Shown: positions 8,912 through 18,385, numbered from the stretch's first letter. The stretch: DNA of 64,000 nucleotides from Pseudomonas fluorescens (GCF_902497785.1 NZ_CABVHK010000001.1:519830-583829); one strand, 5' to 3'. The notes: a model not told the origin generated them from the sequence alone. Numbers and translations: made by a program.

Positions 8912-9142
8912 TCATCTGAACCGTGGCAGCGGCCGCTCGACAGGTTTGAGCGAGGACAGGGTGTTGCGAATCAGGGGTGTGTCCTTCTCGATGTCGTTCA
9001 GGCGATCACGGATTCTGAGGGCGGTCGGGTGTCCGCCTTGATGATCGACCCAGTCAGCGATCTCCTTGCACGCCGCAGCCAAACGCGCCTGACGGGAATC
9101 AAGCAAGGTGAGCAGGGTGGTGATGGACTCTTTTTCGGACAT
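8912..9142 (-). CDS. Small hypothetical protein, 76 aa
   Basis: Unrecognised helical protein (MSEKESITTLLTLLDSRQAR at the N-terminus). It has no signal peptide, membrane segment or cysteine motif. The ATG at 9140-9142 follows GGAGG at eight bases. A GTG three codons earlier would overlap the ribosome binding site, so the ATG is preferred. It is transcribed towards the terminator at 8677-8705. Function is unknown. Confidence 0.6.
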   Translation of the reverse strand: MSEKESITTLLTLLDSRQARLAAACKEIADWVDHQGGHPTALRIRDRLNDIEKDTPLIRNTLSSLKPVERPLPRFR

Positions 9143-9181
9143 GGCAAACACCTCCGTTGAAGAAACCTGGCAAATGGCAAC

Positions 9182-9204
9182 AAAAAGCCCGCTTGGAGCG
9201 AGCT
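9182..9204 (-). terminator. Likely rho-independent terminator, minus strand
   Basis: On the minus strand AGCTCGCT pairs with AGCGGGCT (one G-T wobble) around a CCA loop, then TTTTTG. It is positioned to end transcription of the small gene at 9258-9479. Confidence 0.6.
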
Positions 9205-9257
9205 TTCTGCCGTTGGGGTCGCTGTTCCTTCAGCAGACTTCAGTATAGACCCGGTCT

Positions 9258-9479
9258 TCAGCCTTGTCGGGCCGTCACGTGGGACCGGGCATTGAGCTGA
9301 TGGCAGACACGCTTTGCATCTTCCTCAAGATCAAAACCATCGCCGATGAAACCGCGGGTGCGGGTGTCGGCGATGCGATACCAGACGGCAGCGTCTGGCG
9401 GTGGATGATCGGCTTCCCCGGCTCGGCGGCCATGAATAATGATCTTGTTGCAACGCTTAACTACGAAAATGTCTTCCAT
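9258..9479 (-). CDS. Small hypothetical protein, about 73 aa
   Basis: Compact protein beginning MEDIFVVKRCNKIIIHGRRA, with alternating hydrophobic and basic residues suggesting a small beta-alpha fold. It ends EEDAKRVCHQLNARSHVTARQG. The ATG at 9477-9479 is preferred because GGTGAGG lies just upstream. The in-frame ATG at 9524 (88 residues) has no visible ribosome binding site. It sits 71 bases after the topoisomerase stop on the same strand. No family was recognised and start choice is moderate. Confidence 0.5.
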   Translation of the reverse strand: MEDIFVVKRCNKIIIHGRRAGEADHPPPDAAVWYRIADTRTRGFIGDGFDLEEDAKRVCHQLNARSHVTARQG

Positions 9480-9550
9480 GGCCTCACCGAAGCTAATTCT
9501 TGTCACATCAACTATAGAAGCCATTGGTGATCGTGCAAAAAAGTCACGGG

Positions 9551-10591
9551 TCAGTTCGTCGGTTGTGCCGCCTCGATCATCTTCTCCAGGTACATTGCCA
9601 GCCCGACTTCCTCGGCCCTGAGGCCTTTTCGTGTTCTCGGGCGCGGTAACTGTGCGAGTGCTCCCAGCAGAAAACCCTCGAGTACCGCCGGGTGGATGTA
9701 GCATTTTCGGCAAACCGCGGGGGTGTTGCCCAGTTGCCTGGCGACGTTCTTCACCATCTCCACCACATGCCGCTTGGCATCCGACTCGGGTTCCCAGTGC
9801 AATTCGCGCAACACCGACAGCGCCAGCGCGCTACCCGCCCAGGTGCGGTAATCCTTGGCGGTGAAGTCCGCGCCGGTGAGGGTTTGCAGGTAGGCATTCA
9901 CGTCGGCGGAACTGACGGTGTGCCGCTCGCCGTTTTCGTCCAGATACTGAAACAGGTTCTGTCCGGGAATTTCCTGGCAGCGTTTGATGATCCGCGCGAG
10001 GCGCCGGTCTTTCACGGTGATCTGGTGCTCGACGCCGCTCTTGCCGCGAAACTGAAACTTGATCGCCGTGCCGTTGACCTCGACGTGGCGGTTGCGCAAG
10101 GTGGTCAGTCCGTAGGAGCGATTGTCCCTCGCGTACTGCGTGTTGCCGACCCGGATCAACGTCGCATCGAGCAGGGTAATCACAGTGGCCATCACCTTGT
10201 CGCGACTGAAGCCCGGGGCCTCCAGCAGCGTTTCAAGCTGTTTGCGCAGCTTCGGCAGGGCCAGCCCGAAGTCGCGCAGGCGTGCGTATTTATCGGCATC
10301 GCGCACTTCACGCCAGCGCGAGTGATAACGGTATTGTTTGCGCCCTCGGGCGTCCCGTCCCGTCGCTTGCAGGTGCCCGCGCGGGTCGGCGCAAATCCAG
10401 ACATCGGTGTAGGCGGGCGGCACGGCCAACGCGTTGATGCGTTTGATTTCATCCGGGTCGGTGATGCGCTGGCCCGCCGTGTCGAAGTAGCAGAACTTGC
10501 CGCGCAGTTTCTTGCGGGTGAGGCCGGGTTGGGTATCGTCGACGTAGTGCAGGTCCGGCGGCAGCACGTCGGGCAGTGCGGAATCGGGCAT
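9551..10591 (-). CDS. DNA topoisomerase IB (poxvirus-like)
   Basis: 346 residues. The N-terminal domain carries LHYVDDTQPGLTRKKLRGKFC and DPDEIKRINALAVPPAYTDV, typical of bacterial type IB topoisomerases. The catalytic domain has the DATLIRVGNTQYARDNRSYG motif, FRGKSGVEH, and a C-terminal active-site region VCRKCYIHPAV whose Tyr is the nucleophile. The enzyme relaxes supercoils by nicking one strand through a 3'-phosphotyrosine link. The ATG at 10591 has AAGGA eight bases upstream; the longer frame to 10633 has none. The length matches the family. Confidence 0.9.
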   Translation of the reverse strand: MPDSALPDVLPPDLHYVDDTQPGLTRKKLRGKFCYFDTAGQRITDPDEIKRINALAVPPAYTDVWICADPRGHLQATGRDARGRKQYRYHSRWREVRDADKYARLRDFGLALPKLRKQLETLLEAPGFSRDKVMATVITLLDATLIRVGNTQYARDNRSYGLTTLRNRHVEVNGTAIKFQFRGKSGVEHQITVKDRRLARIIKRCQEIPGQNLFQYLDENGERHTVSSADVNAYLQTLTGADFTAKDYRTWAGSALALSVLRELHWEPESDAKRHVVEMVKNVARQLGNTPAVCRKCYIHPAVLEGFLLGALAQLPRPRTRKGLRAEEVGLAMYLEKMIEAAQPTN

Positions 10592-10666
10592 GGCAGTAAT
10601 CCTTGGCAACGAATCAGGGGCCGATAAAGCCATTGACCGCGCACCGATGCAGACGTGCCAGCGGAT

Positions 10667-11746
10667 TTACGCCAGTACCGCCACTGCCTTGATCTGTGCC
10701 CAAAGTTGCTGGCCGGGATGCACGTGCAGCTGATCCCGGGAATAGCGGGTGATTCGCGCGAGCAGCGGCGTGCCGGCGGCGTCCAGCCGAATCAGTACGT
10801 GTGCGGCGTTGTCAGCGCCCATTTCGCTGATTACAGTGACCGGCAAGCGATTGAGGATGCTGCTTTGGCCGATGCTTTCCAGGCTCAGGCTGACATCGCG
10901 CGCCTGAACTTTGCACCTCAGCGCCTGACCGGCCTCCATCGGCGTGTGCGCGACACGGATGTTCAGGGCTGTGTCGGGCAATTGCAGAGTCAGCAACTGA
11001 TAGTCGGCGTCATAAGCACTGACGTGGCCCTCGATCACCACGCCAGCGTCATCGCCCAGCGCCAGGGGCAGGTCGAGACGAGCGAGGGTTTCCCCAATGG
11101 GGCCGCTGGCCAGGGCTTTACCGTGACTGAGCAGAACGATGTGATCGGCCAGCCGCGCCACTTCATCCTGGGAATGACTGACGTACAGCACCGGAATGTC
11201 CAGCTCATCGTGCAACCGTTGCAGGTAGGGCAGGATTTCACCTTTGCGTTGTGCATCCAGCGCCGCCAGCGGTTCGTCCATCAGCAACAGTTTCGGGCTG
11301 GTGAGCAGGGCGCGGGCAATGCCGACGCGTTGGCGTTCCCCTCCTGACAGATGCTGCGGATGACGGTCCAGCAGATGGCCGATGCCCAGTAATTCCGTGG
11401 CGTGAGTCAGGTCGACCCGGCGTTGTGCTTGCGCAATGCGCTTGAGGCCGAACTCCAGATTCGCCAGCACCGACAGATGCGAAAACAGGCTGGCTTCCTG
11501 AAAGACATAACCGAGCGCACGTTTGTGCGGCGCGACGAAAATATTCCTGGCGCTGTCCTGCCAGACTTCACCGTTGACCTGAATGAATCCCTGTTCTGCG
11601 CGCTCGAGGCCGGCGATGCAGCGCAAGCACGTGGTCTTGCCGGAACCCGAATGACCGTAGAGTGCGGTGACACCGCGGCCGGGCAGCTGCAAATCGACGT
11701 CCAGAGCAAACCCGGAATAATTGAGTTTAAGGCGCGTTTGAATCAT
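10667..11746 (-). CDS. modC: Molybdate ABC transporter ATPase ModC
   Basis: 359 residues. Walker A is GHSGSGKTT (about residue 31), the ABC signature [15 protein letters not shown] (about 129), and Walker [12 protein letters not shown] (about 150). The C-terminal third is a TOBE/MOP domain typical of ModC, ending in [13 protein letters not shown]. It powers molybdate import with ModB and ModA. It starts three bases after the modB stop, so it is the last gene of modABC. Confidence 0.95.
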   Translation of the reverse strand: MIQTRLKLNYSGFALDVDLQLPGRGVTALYGHSGSGKTTCLRCIAGLERAEQGFIQVNGEVWQDSARNIFVAPHKRALGYVFQEASLFSHLSVLANLEFGLKRIAQAQRRVDLTHATELLGIGHLLDRHPQHLSGGERQRVGIARALLTSPKLLLMDEPLAALDAQRKGEILPYLQRLHDELDIPVLYVSHSQDEVARLADHIVLLSHGKALASGPIGETLARLDLPLALGDDAGVVIEGHVSAYDADYQLLTLQLPDTALNIRVAHTPMEAGQALRCKVQARDVSLSLESIGQSSILNRLPVTVISEMGADNAAHVLIRLDAAGTPLLARITRYSRDQLHVHPGQQLWAQIKAVAVLA

Positions 11747-11749
11747 CGA

Positions 11750-12430
11750 TCAGCCCCAGCCCGCTTTGGTTTTGCGGCTGGAATAGAGCGCCAGCAACAC
11801 GGCAAACGAGAACACCAGCATCGCCCCGGCCAGCCAGTGCGCCTGAGCGTATTCCATGGCTTCGACGTGATCGTAGATTTGCACCGACACCACGCGGGTC
11901 TTGTCGGGAATATTGCCGCCAATCATCAGCACCACGCCGAACTCGCCGACGGTGTGGGCGAAGCCGAGAATCGCCGCCGTGATGAAACCCGGTCGGGCCA
12001 GCGGCAGGATCACGCTGAAAAAGGTATCCCAAGGATTGGCGCGCAAGGTCGCGGCCACTTCCAGTGGGCGGGTGCCGATGGCGGAAAAGGCGTTTTGCAG
12101 CGGCTGGACCACAAACGGCATCGAGTACAGCACCGAGCCGATGACCAACCCGGCAAAACTGAACGTGAGAGTGCCCAGCCCCAGCGCTTGGGTGAACTGA
12201 CCGATAAACCCGTGGGGGCCGAGCGCCAGCAGCAGATAAAAACCAATCACAGTGGGTGGCAACACCAGGGGCAGGGCGACGATGGCCCCGACCGGGCCGC
12301 GCCACCAGGACCGGGTGCGCGATAGCCATAACGCAATCGGAGTGCCGATGATCAGCAGAATGACCGTCGTCAGGGACGCGAGTTTCAGGGTCAGCCAGAT
12401 CGCGGAAAAGTCGGCACTCGATAGCATCAT
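11750..12430 (-). CDS. modB: Molybdate ABC transporter permease ModB
   Basis: 226 residues with about five transmembrane helices. The EAA loop is seen in [25 protein letters not shown] (about residues 143-167), which contacts Mod[19 protein letters not shown] is typical of ModB. It starts immediately after the modA stop (TAA directly abuts the ATG at 12430; a second ATG follows at once), showing tight translational coupling. Confidence 0.95.
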   Translation of the reverse strand: MMLSSADFSAIWLTLKLASLTTVILLIIGTPIALWLSRTRSWWRGPVGAIVALPLVLPPTVIGFYLLLALGPHGFIGQFTQALGLGTLTFSFAGLVIGSVLYSMPFVVQPLQNAFSAIGTRPLEVAATLRANPWDTFFSVILPLARPGFITAAILGFAHTVGEFGVVLMIGGNIPDKTRVVSVQIYDHVEAMEYAQAHWLAGAMLVFSFAVLLALYSSRKTKAGWG

Positions 12431-13280
<850 letters not shown>

Positions 13281-13315
13281 ATCTGTTGGAGTTGAATGAA
13301 GGTGGCGAGCGAGTC

Positions 13316-13414
13316 CCTGTGGCGAGGGAGCTTGCTCCCGCTGGGGCGCGAAGCGGCCCTTTAATGCCTGCGGCCGCTTCGCTGCCGAGCGGGAGCAAGC
13401 TCCCTCGCCACAGG
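13316..13414. repeat. REP pair (GGCGAGGGAGCTTGCTCCCG type)
   Basis: Arms of 27 bases at 13316-13342 and 13388-13414 are perfect inverted copies. Inside, CGAAGCGGCC and GGCCGCTTCG form a second nested pair. It lies between the mod promoter region and the 3' end of the nitronate monooxygenase-like gene. Confidence 0.9.
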
Positions 13415-13422
13415 TTCCGCGC

Positions 13423-14487
13423 CTACCGATGAAGGAGTTTTGCCAACCCCTCTCGCGCCAGACGCCGTGTCAGTTCGGCCGTCGTCATCTCGACCCCCAA
13501 CGTAAACGCCTGCCCGGCCCAGAGGTTGCTGAAATCCGCTTCACCTTTCGCCCGCAACGGCATCAACGCACCACCCGCCAAGGGGAAGGCCGGCGCCTTA
13601 TCGCTCATCGGGCCGAGTTCGCGCATTACCCGATTGAGAATGCCCCGGGCCGGGCGGCCGGTGAACAGATTGGTGACGGCCGTCTCGCTTCCGCTGGCGG
13701 TGCGCAACGCCTTGTGATGAGAAGCACTGACCTTAGCCTCCGGCGTGAACAGATACGCCGTACCCACCTGCACCGCCGAAGCGCCCAACAGAAACGCCGC
13801 CGCAACGCCCCGCGCATCGGCAATACCGCCGGCAGCAATCACGGGGACTTTCACCGCGTCGACGATTTGCGGCACCAGCGCGAAAATGCCCACCTGACTG
13901 CTCAAATCATCGCTGAGAAACATGCCCCGATGGCCGCCGGCCTCGTAACCCATGGCGATGATCGCGTCGCAGCCATGCTGCTCGAGCCAGACGGCTTCTT
14001 CGACAGTGGTGGCCGAAGACAGCACCTTTGCCCCGGTCGCTTTGACGCGATCCAGCAGGGATTTTTCCGGCAGGCCGAAGTGAAAGCTCACCACTGGCGG
14101 ACGGAGCTCTTCGATCACTTGGCACGTCGCATCATCGAACGGCGCACGATTGGACACTGGCGTCGGCGCCTCGAAATCGACGCCGAGCTCGCGGTAATAG
14201 GGCTCCAGCAGATTCTTCCAGTCTCGGGCGCGTTGCTCATCGGCGGCCGGTGGTTGATGGCAGAAAAAATTGACGCTGAACGGTCGCGCCGTGTGTTGGC
14301 GGATCGTCTGCAACTCCTCGCGCAACTGCTCGGTGCTCAGCATGGCCGCGGGCATCGAGCCCAACCCACCGGCATTGCTCGCCGCGATCACCATGGCCGA
14401 ACCGGTGGCACCCGCCATCGGGGCCTGGATGATCGGCAGTTCGATCCCCAGCAAGTCAATAATTCGGGTGTCTGGCCATTGGTTCAT
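13423..14487 (-). CDS. Nitronate monooxygenase / 2-nitropropane dioxygenase family protein
   Basis: 354 residues, an FMN-binding TIM barrel of the NMO family. Hallmarks are LLGIELPIIQAPMAGATG at the N-terminus, AIIAMGYEAGGHRGMFL (about residues 175-192, with the conserved His), PVIAAGGIADARGVAAAFLLGA and SAVQVGTAYLFTPEA, the FMN-phosphate site. Such enzymes oxidise alkyl nitronates; the physiological substrate is not shown. The ATG at 14487 follows CGGAGA; the TTG two codons earlier is not needed. It diverges from acuI. The 189-base gap between them holds no gene. Confidence 0.85.
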   Translation of the reverse strand: MNQWPDTRIIDLLGIELPIIQAPMAGATGSAMVIAASNAGGLGSMPAAMLSTEQLREELQTIRQHTARPFSVNFFCHQPPAADEQRARDWKNLLEPYYRELGVDFEAPTPVSNRAPFDDATCQVIEELRPPVVSFHFGLPEKSLLDRVKATGAKVLSSATTVEEAVWLEQHGCDAIIAMGYEAGGHRGMFLSDDLSSQVGIFALVPQIVDAVKVPVIAAGGIADARGVAAAFLLGASAVQVGTAYLFTPEAKVSASHHKALRTASGSETAVTNLFTGRPARGILNRVMRELGPMSDKAPAFPLAGGALMPLRAKGEADFSNLWAGQAFTLGVEMTTAELTRRLAREGLAKLLHR

Positions 14488-14675
14488 GTGCAAGGTTCTC
14501 CGGCGTCGGAACGGGGCGTAGAAGGAGTTTGTACCAGCAATGCCGGGCGCAAAACCAATGATGATTTTGCCACCGGTGATGAAATCGCCCGGATTGGATT
14601 AAAGTCGGGTACGGCAACAGGTTGCCGTGTGTTATTCAACTGCTCTGCAACCGAATGATTTGACAGGAGACAGCA

Positions 14676-15659
14676 ATGTTCCGAGGCATTTTGATCGACA
14701 AAGACGACAGCGGTTACCGGGCCACACTGCAAGAGATCAATGACGATCAACTGCCCGAGGGCAATGTGACAGTGCGGGTGGCGTACAGCACGCTGAATTT
14801 CAAGGACGGCCTGGCCATCACCGGCAGTAGCCCGGTGGTGCGAAAATTCCCGATGGTGCCGGGCATCGATCTGGCAGGAACCGTCGAAGTCAGCGAGCAT
14901 CCGGACTACAAGGTCGGGGATCAAGTCGTACTTAACGGCTGGGGCGTAGGGGAAGGGCATTGGGGCGGGTTGGCCCAGAAGGCGCGGCTGAATGGCGACT
15001 GGCTGATTCCGTTGCCTGGTGAATTCACTGCGGCCCAGGCCATGGCCATTGGCACCGCCGGTTACACGGCAATGTTGAGCATTTTGGCGCTGGAGCATAA
15101 CGGCGTAACCCCTGACCAGGGTGAAGTCCTGGTCACCGGTGCCAATGGCGGTGTAGGCAGTTTCGCCATCGCTTTGCTCAGCAAACTCGGCTATCGGGTG
15201 GTCGCGTCCACGGGCCGTACCTCTGAGCACGACTACCTGAAGCGGCTGGGTGCCAGCGAAATCATTGACCGCGCCACGCTGTCCGAACCGGGCAAGCCGT
15301 TGGCCAAGGAGCGTTGGGCGGCGGTGATCGACTCGGTCGGCAGCCACACGCTCGCCAACGCCTGTGCCAGCACCAAAGCCAACGGCACGGTTGCCGCCTG
15401 TGGCCTGGCGCAGGGCATGGATTTTCCGGCCTCTGTCGCACCGTTCATCTTGCGCGGCGTGACCCTCGCAGGCATCAACAGCGTGACCCAACCCAAGGCC
15501 CGGCGGGTGCTGGCGTGGAACCGGCTGGCCAAGGATCTGGACTTCGCGTTGCTGTCGCTCATCAGTCACGAAATCGGCTTGAGCGAAGCCATCGACGCCG
15601 CACCGCGTTTGCTTGCCGGTCAGCTGCGCGGCCGGGTGGTGGTGGATGTGAATCGCTGA
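14676..15659 (+). CDS. acuI: AcuI/YhdH-family acrylyl-CoA reductase (quinone oxidoreductase-like)
   Basis: 327 residues, an MDR-superfamily reductase without zinc ligands. MFRGILIDKDDSGYRATLQE, TLNFKDGLAITG and MVPGIDLAGTV are typical of the YhdH/AcuI group, and VLVTGANGGVGSFAIALL (about residue 150) is the NADPH-binding Rossmann loop. The family reduces acryloyl-CoA to propionyl-CoA with NADPH. AGGAG lies eight bases before the ATG. The C-terminus ends 33 bases before a REP element. Confidence 0.85.
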   Translation: MFRGILIDKDDSGYRATLQEINDDQLPEGNVTVRVAYSTLNFKDGLAITGSSPVVRKFPMVPGIDLAGTVEVSEHPDYKVGDQVVLNGWGVGEGHWGGLAQKARLNGDWLIPLPGEFTAAQAMAIGTAGYTAMLSILALEHNGVTPDQGEVLVTGANGGVGSFAIALLSKLGYRVVASTGRTSEHDYLKRLGASEIIDRATLSEPGKPLAKERWAAVIDSVGSHTLANACASTKANGTVAACGLAQGMDFPASVAPFILRGVTLAGINSVTQPKARRVLAWNRLAKDLDFALLSLISHEIGLSEAIDAAPRLLAGQLRGRVVVDVNR

Positions 15660-15691
15660 AGAAAAGATCGTCCGAACGCGGCCCGAGCCTC

Positions 15692-15730
15692 CGGCAGCTC
15701 CTACGGGTGTGACACATGTAGGAGCTGCCG
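15692..15730. repeat. REP-type inverted repeat (AGCTGCCGAAGGCTGCGATC type)
   Basis: CGGCAGCTCCTAC (15692-15704) and GTAGGAGCTGCCG (15718-15730) form a hairpin between the convergent acuI and ada genes. Its right flank, AAGGCTGCGATCTTTTG, is the usual tail of this REP family and runs directly into the tandem repeat at 15739. Confidence 0.85.
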
Positions 15731-15738
15731 AAGGCTGC

Positions 15739-15794
15739 GATCTTTTGATCTTTTGATCTTTTGATCTTTTGATCTTTTGATCTTTTGATCTTTT
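15739..15794. repeat. Tandem repeat, 7 copies of GATCTTTT
   Basis: Seven uninterrupted copies of the 8-mer GATCTTTT, starting as the tail of the REP element and ending three bases before the ada stop codon. It looks like slippage amplification of the REP tail. The minus-strand sequence is A-rich downstream of ada. Copy number may vary between isolates. Confidence 0.9.
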
Positions 15795-15797
15795 GAT

Positions 15798-16862
15798 TTA
15801 CTGACCTTCCCGCTCCAGCAACTGCCGCTTGCGTTCCACCCCCCAGCGATAACCCGACAGATTGCCATCGCTGCGCACCACGCGGTGGCACGGGATCGCC
15901 ACCGCCAGACTGTTCGCGCCGCAGGCCTGCGCCACGGCGCGCACGGCTTTCGGCGAACCGATGCGCTGGGCGATTTCGGCGTAACTGGCGGTGCTGCCGA
16001 CAGGGATTTCCCGCAACGCTTGCCAGACCCGCTCCTGAAACGCCGTGCCGCGTACGTCCAGAGGCAAGTGCAGGCCGATCGCCGGGGCTTCGATAAAGCC
16101 GACAACCTGAGCGATCAGTTGCTCGAACTCAGGGTCGGCGCCGATCAGATTCGCCCGCCGAAACTTATCCTGCAGATCACACACCAATTGCTGCGGATCA
16201 TCGCCCAGCAGAATCGCACACACGCCACGCTCGCTTTGCGCCACTAGAATCGCGCCCAGCGAGCACTGGCCCACGGCAAACCGGATGTCGTTGTTCTGAC
16301 CTTCGGCGCGGTAATCACCGGGCTTCATGCCCAGCAACTGATCCGCTGCTTCATAAAAACGACTATTGGAGTTGAAACCGGCGTCATACAGCGCGTCGGT
16401 CACCGAACCTCCATCGCTCAACCGCTGACGCACCTTGCGCGAACGGTGGGCCGTGGCATAGCCCTTGGGCGTCAGCCCGGTGACGGATTTGAACACTCGA
16501 TGAAAATGGAAGCTGCTCAAACCCGCAGCCTCTGCCAGTTCGCCCAGCGCCGGCAGGTGCTCGGCGCTTTCGATCTGGCGGCAAGCGGCGGCGATGGTCG
16601 AGGCGTGTTGCGCGGCAATGTCACTTTGATCTTTCGCGGCGCGTTTGCTCGGGCGGTAACCGGCGGCCTGGGCTTGCTCGGCCGAGTCGAAAAATTCGAC
16701 ATTCTGCGGTTTGGGCAAGCGCGCCAGGCTGCTGGGGCTGCAATAAACGCCGGTGGTTTTCACCGCGTACACGAACTGACCGTCAGCGCGGGAATCGCGC
16801 GCGACGACGGCGGCCCAGCGGGGATCGTTTTCGGTAATGACTGTGGTCGTTTGGCGTGTCAT
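15798..16862 (-). CDS. ada: Ada-type regulator / O6-methylguanine-DNA methyltransferase, N-terminal zinc site degenerate
   Basis: 354 residues. It has an N-terminal Ada metal-binding-type domain (about 1-80), an AraC helix-turn-helix domain (about 85-180; LGELAEAAGLSSFHFHRVFK) and a C-terminal methyltransferase domain with the AIPCHRVVRSDGNLSGYRWG active site (acceptor Cys in PCHR). In E. coli Ada four cysteines (38, 42, 69, 72) bind zinc. Here only the first remains (GVYC); the others read Ser in SPSS and Ser and Ala in RPSKRA. Methyltransferase and DNA-binding functions look intact, but phosphotriester sensing by the usual zinc-thiolate mechanism is doubtful. It is downstream of alkB on the same strand, with its own operator-like element in the 86-base gap. 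Confidence 0.9.
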   Translation of the reverse strand: MTRQTTTVITENDPRWAAVVARDSRADGQFVYAVKTTGVYCSPSSLARLPKPQNVEFFDSAEQAQAAGYRPSKRAAKDQSDIAAQHASTIAAACRQIESAEHLPALGELAEAAGLSSFHFHRVFKSVTGLTPKGYATAHRSRKVRQRLSDGGSVTDALYDAGFNSNSRFYEAADQLLGMKPGDYRAEGQNNDIRFAVGQCSLGAILVAQSERGVCAILLGDDPQQLVCDLQDKFRRANLIGADPEFEQLIAQVVGFIEAPAIGLHLPLDVRGTAFQERVWQALREIPVGSTASYAEIAQRIGSPKAVRAVAQACGANSLAVAIPCHRVVRSDGNLSGYRWGVERKRQLLEREGQ

Positions 16863-16917
16863 GGCTTAATGTCCGTTGACCTGTTTGATGCAGATTAATC
16901 AGCCGGCGGTGTCGCCG

Positions 16918-16939
16918 CACTCCGGGGCTTGCGGTCAAA
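16918..16939 (-). promoter_or_regulatory. Ada-box-like element upstream of ada
   Basis: On the minus strand it reads TTTGACCGCAAGC then CCCGGAGTG. The same 22 bases, with one difference, occur upstream of the 2OG oxygenase gene at 18386-18407. GCAA matches the B-box of the E. coli Ada site; the A-box position is AGT rather than AAT. The element ends 55 bases before the ada start, and a TTAATC -10-like sequence lies at 16894-16899. Confidence 0.6.
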
Positions 16940-16948
16940 CTCAAGGCT

Positions 16949-17614
16949 TCATTTTGCCGCACGAAAGGTGAAGTTGATCCGTTGCTCACCGAGGCGCGGA
17001 TGCTGGCCCTCCTTGATCGGCAAGACCCCGTGATAACGCAGGCGATCGACGCCACCCCAGACTACGATATCGCCATGCAACAGCGGCACGCGCTGGCTTT
17101 TATCACTGCGTTCGAAACCGCCGAACAGAAACATCGCCGGCAAGCCCAGCGACACCGAAACAATCGGCGCTGCGTAGGACGCTTCGTCTTTGTCCTGATG
17201 CAATGACATCTTGGCGCCTGGGACGTAGCGGTTGATCAGGCAAGAATCGGGTACGAAATCTGCAAAACCGGCTGCCTGCGCCGCCGCGTGTGCCAGCGCC
17301 AAAAACACCTCCGGCATCGGCGGCCAGGGAGTATCGGTGCGCGGATCATGGCGCGAATAGCGATAACCGCTGCGGTCGGTGGTCCAGCCCCAGGTACCGC
17401 AACTGCTCATGGCCGCCGACATGGTAAAGCCGCCGGGCGTGACCATTTGCCGAAACGGCGCCGCCGCCAGCACGGCGTCCAGCGCGGGCAGCAACCGGTC
17501 CAGCCAGGGCAGGGCAAAGCCTCTGAGGACGTAGGACTGTTCACCAATCTGTTCGCGCCGAGGCTGCTGCTCAGGTTCGGCGTCGGCAAACAGATCGAAA
17601 GTGGTCGGGTTCAT
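16949..17614 (-). CDS. alkB: AlkB alpha-ketoglutarate-dependent DNA repair dioxygenase
   Basis: 221 residues. The iron-binding triad is seen in LHQDKD (HxD) and the downstream His of RLRYHGVLP, with the 2-oxoglutarate-binding Arg in QRINFTFR. The nucleotide-recognition region TMSAAMSSCGTWGWTTDRSG and the PWPPMPEVF segment match AlkB. It removes N1-methyladenine and N3-methylcytosine by oxidative demethylation. It starts four bases after the stop of the 2OG oxygenase gene and ends 86 bases before ada, so the three form an alkylation-response locus. Confidence 0.92.
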   Translation of the reverse strand: MNPTTFDLFADAEPEQQPRREQIGEQSYVLRGFALPWLDRLLPALDAVLAAAPFRQMVTPGGFTMSAAMSSCGTWGWTTDRSGYRYSRHDPRTDTPWPPMPEVFLALAHAAAQAAGFADFVPDSCLINRYVPGAKMSLHQDKDEASYAAPIVSVSLGLPAMFLFGGFERSDKSQRVPLLHGDIVVWGGVDRLRYHGVLPIKEGQHPRLGEQRINFTFRAAK

Positions 17615-17618
17615 GAAG

Positions 17619-18326
17619 TCATGATGCGTCGTGAAAGATGATGCCAAGGGTATGCCGTTTTCCACTGTGAAGGCGACTGACGCCGTGACGCAGGGTGACC
17701 CGATAATAGCCACGAACGCCTTTGACCGGGTGTTGGTTGACGGCAAAAATCACCGCGTCACCTTTGGTAAATCCAATGACTTGGGGGCGCGACTGCATCC
17801 GTGGGCGTTGCTCGGTCAGTACAAACTCGCCGCCAGTGAAATCTTCGTTTGGCTCTGACAGAAGAATCGCCACTTGCAGCGGGAAGACGTGATCGCCGTA
17901 CAGGTCCTGATGCAGGCAGTTGTAGTCCTGCGGACCGTATTGCAGCAACAACGGCGTAGGACGTTCCTGACCGGCGGCATGACAGCGCTCGAGGAAGGCC
18001 TCATGTTCGTCGGGAAAACGAATGGGCAGGTCCATTTGCTCGTACCAGCGATTGGCGATTGGCACCAGCCGAGGGTAGAGCGCGCCGCGCATCCGGGCGA
18101 CGAGATCGGGTAGTGGATAGCGGAAGTATTTGTACTCGCCGCGGCCAAAGCCATGGCGGGCCATCATGACCTGGGAGCGAAAGGGCTCGGTTTTCGAGTA
18201 CAGCGCGCTGAGGCCGTCACACTCCGCGGCGCACAGCAATGACGGGACGACAACACAGCCATCTTGATCAAGTTGGCATTGCAGGGTGTTCCAGTCGAGT
18301 GCATCGAGTGCACGCTCGCTAAACAT
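17619..18326 (-). CDS. 2OG-Fe(II) oxygenase, alkylation-locus member
   Basis: 235 residues. The double-stranded beta-helix core shows LHQDLYGDHVFPLQVAILL (HxD at about residue 138), EFVLTEQRPRMQSRP and the distal part HPVKGVRGYYRVTLRHGVS (His and Arg for iron and 2-oxoglutarate). It differs from AlkB and lacks its nucleotide-recognition lid. Related genes are found beside alkB in other Pseudomonas. It is the first gene of the unit, and its promoter carries the same Ada-box-like element as ada. A repair or demethylation role is likely but the substrate is unknown. Confidence 0.85.
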   Translation of the reverse strand: MFSERALDALDWNTLQCQLDQDGCVVVPSLLCAAECDGLSALYSKTEPFRSQVMMARHGFGRGEYKYFRYPLPDLVARMRGALYPRLVPIANRWYEQMDLPIRFPDEHEAFLERCHAAGQERPTPLLLQYGPQDYNCLHQDLYGDHVFPLQVAILLSEPNEDFTGGEFVLTEQRPRMQSRPQVIGFTKGDAVIFAVNQHPVKGVRGYYRVTLRHGVSRLHSGKRHTLGIIFHDAS

Positions 18327-18385
18327 GGGCTGACGCCTTCACCAGGGGTTGGGGTCATCAGTCTAGAGAGTGCTGCCGTCGTGAA

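Noticed and set aside
13429..14658. 409-codon plus-strand frame
   Set aside because: Antisense shadow of the nitronate monooxygenase-like gene, running out into the intergenic region.
15739..15794. Short regular repeats considered as a CRISPR array
   Set aside because: Units are 8 bases with no spacers; this is a simple tandem repeat.
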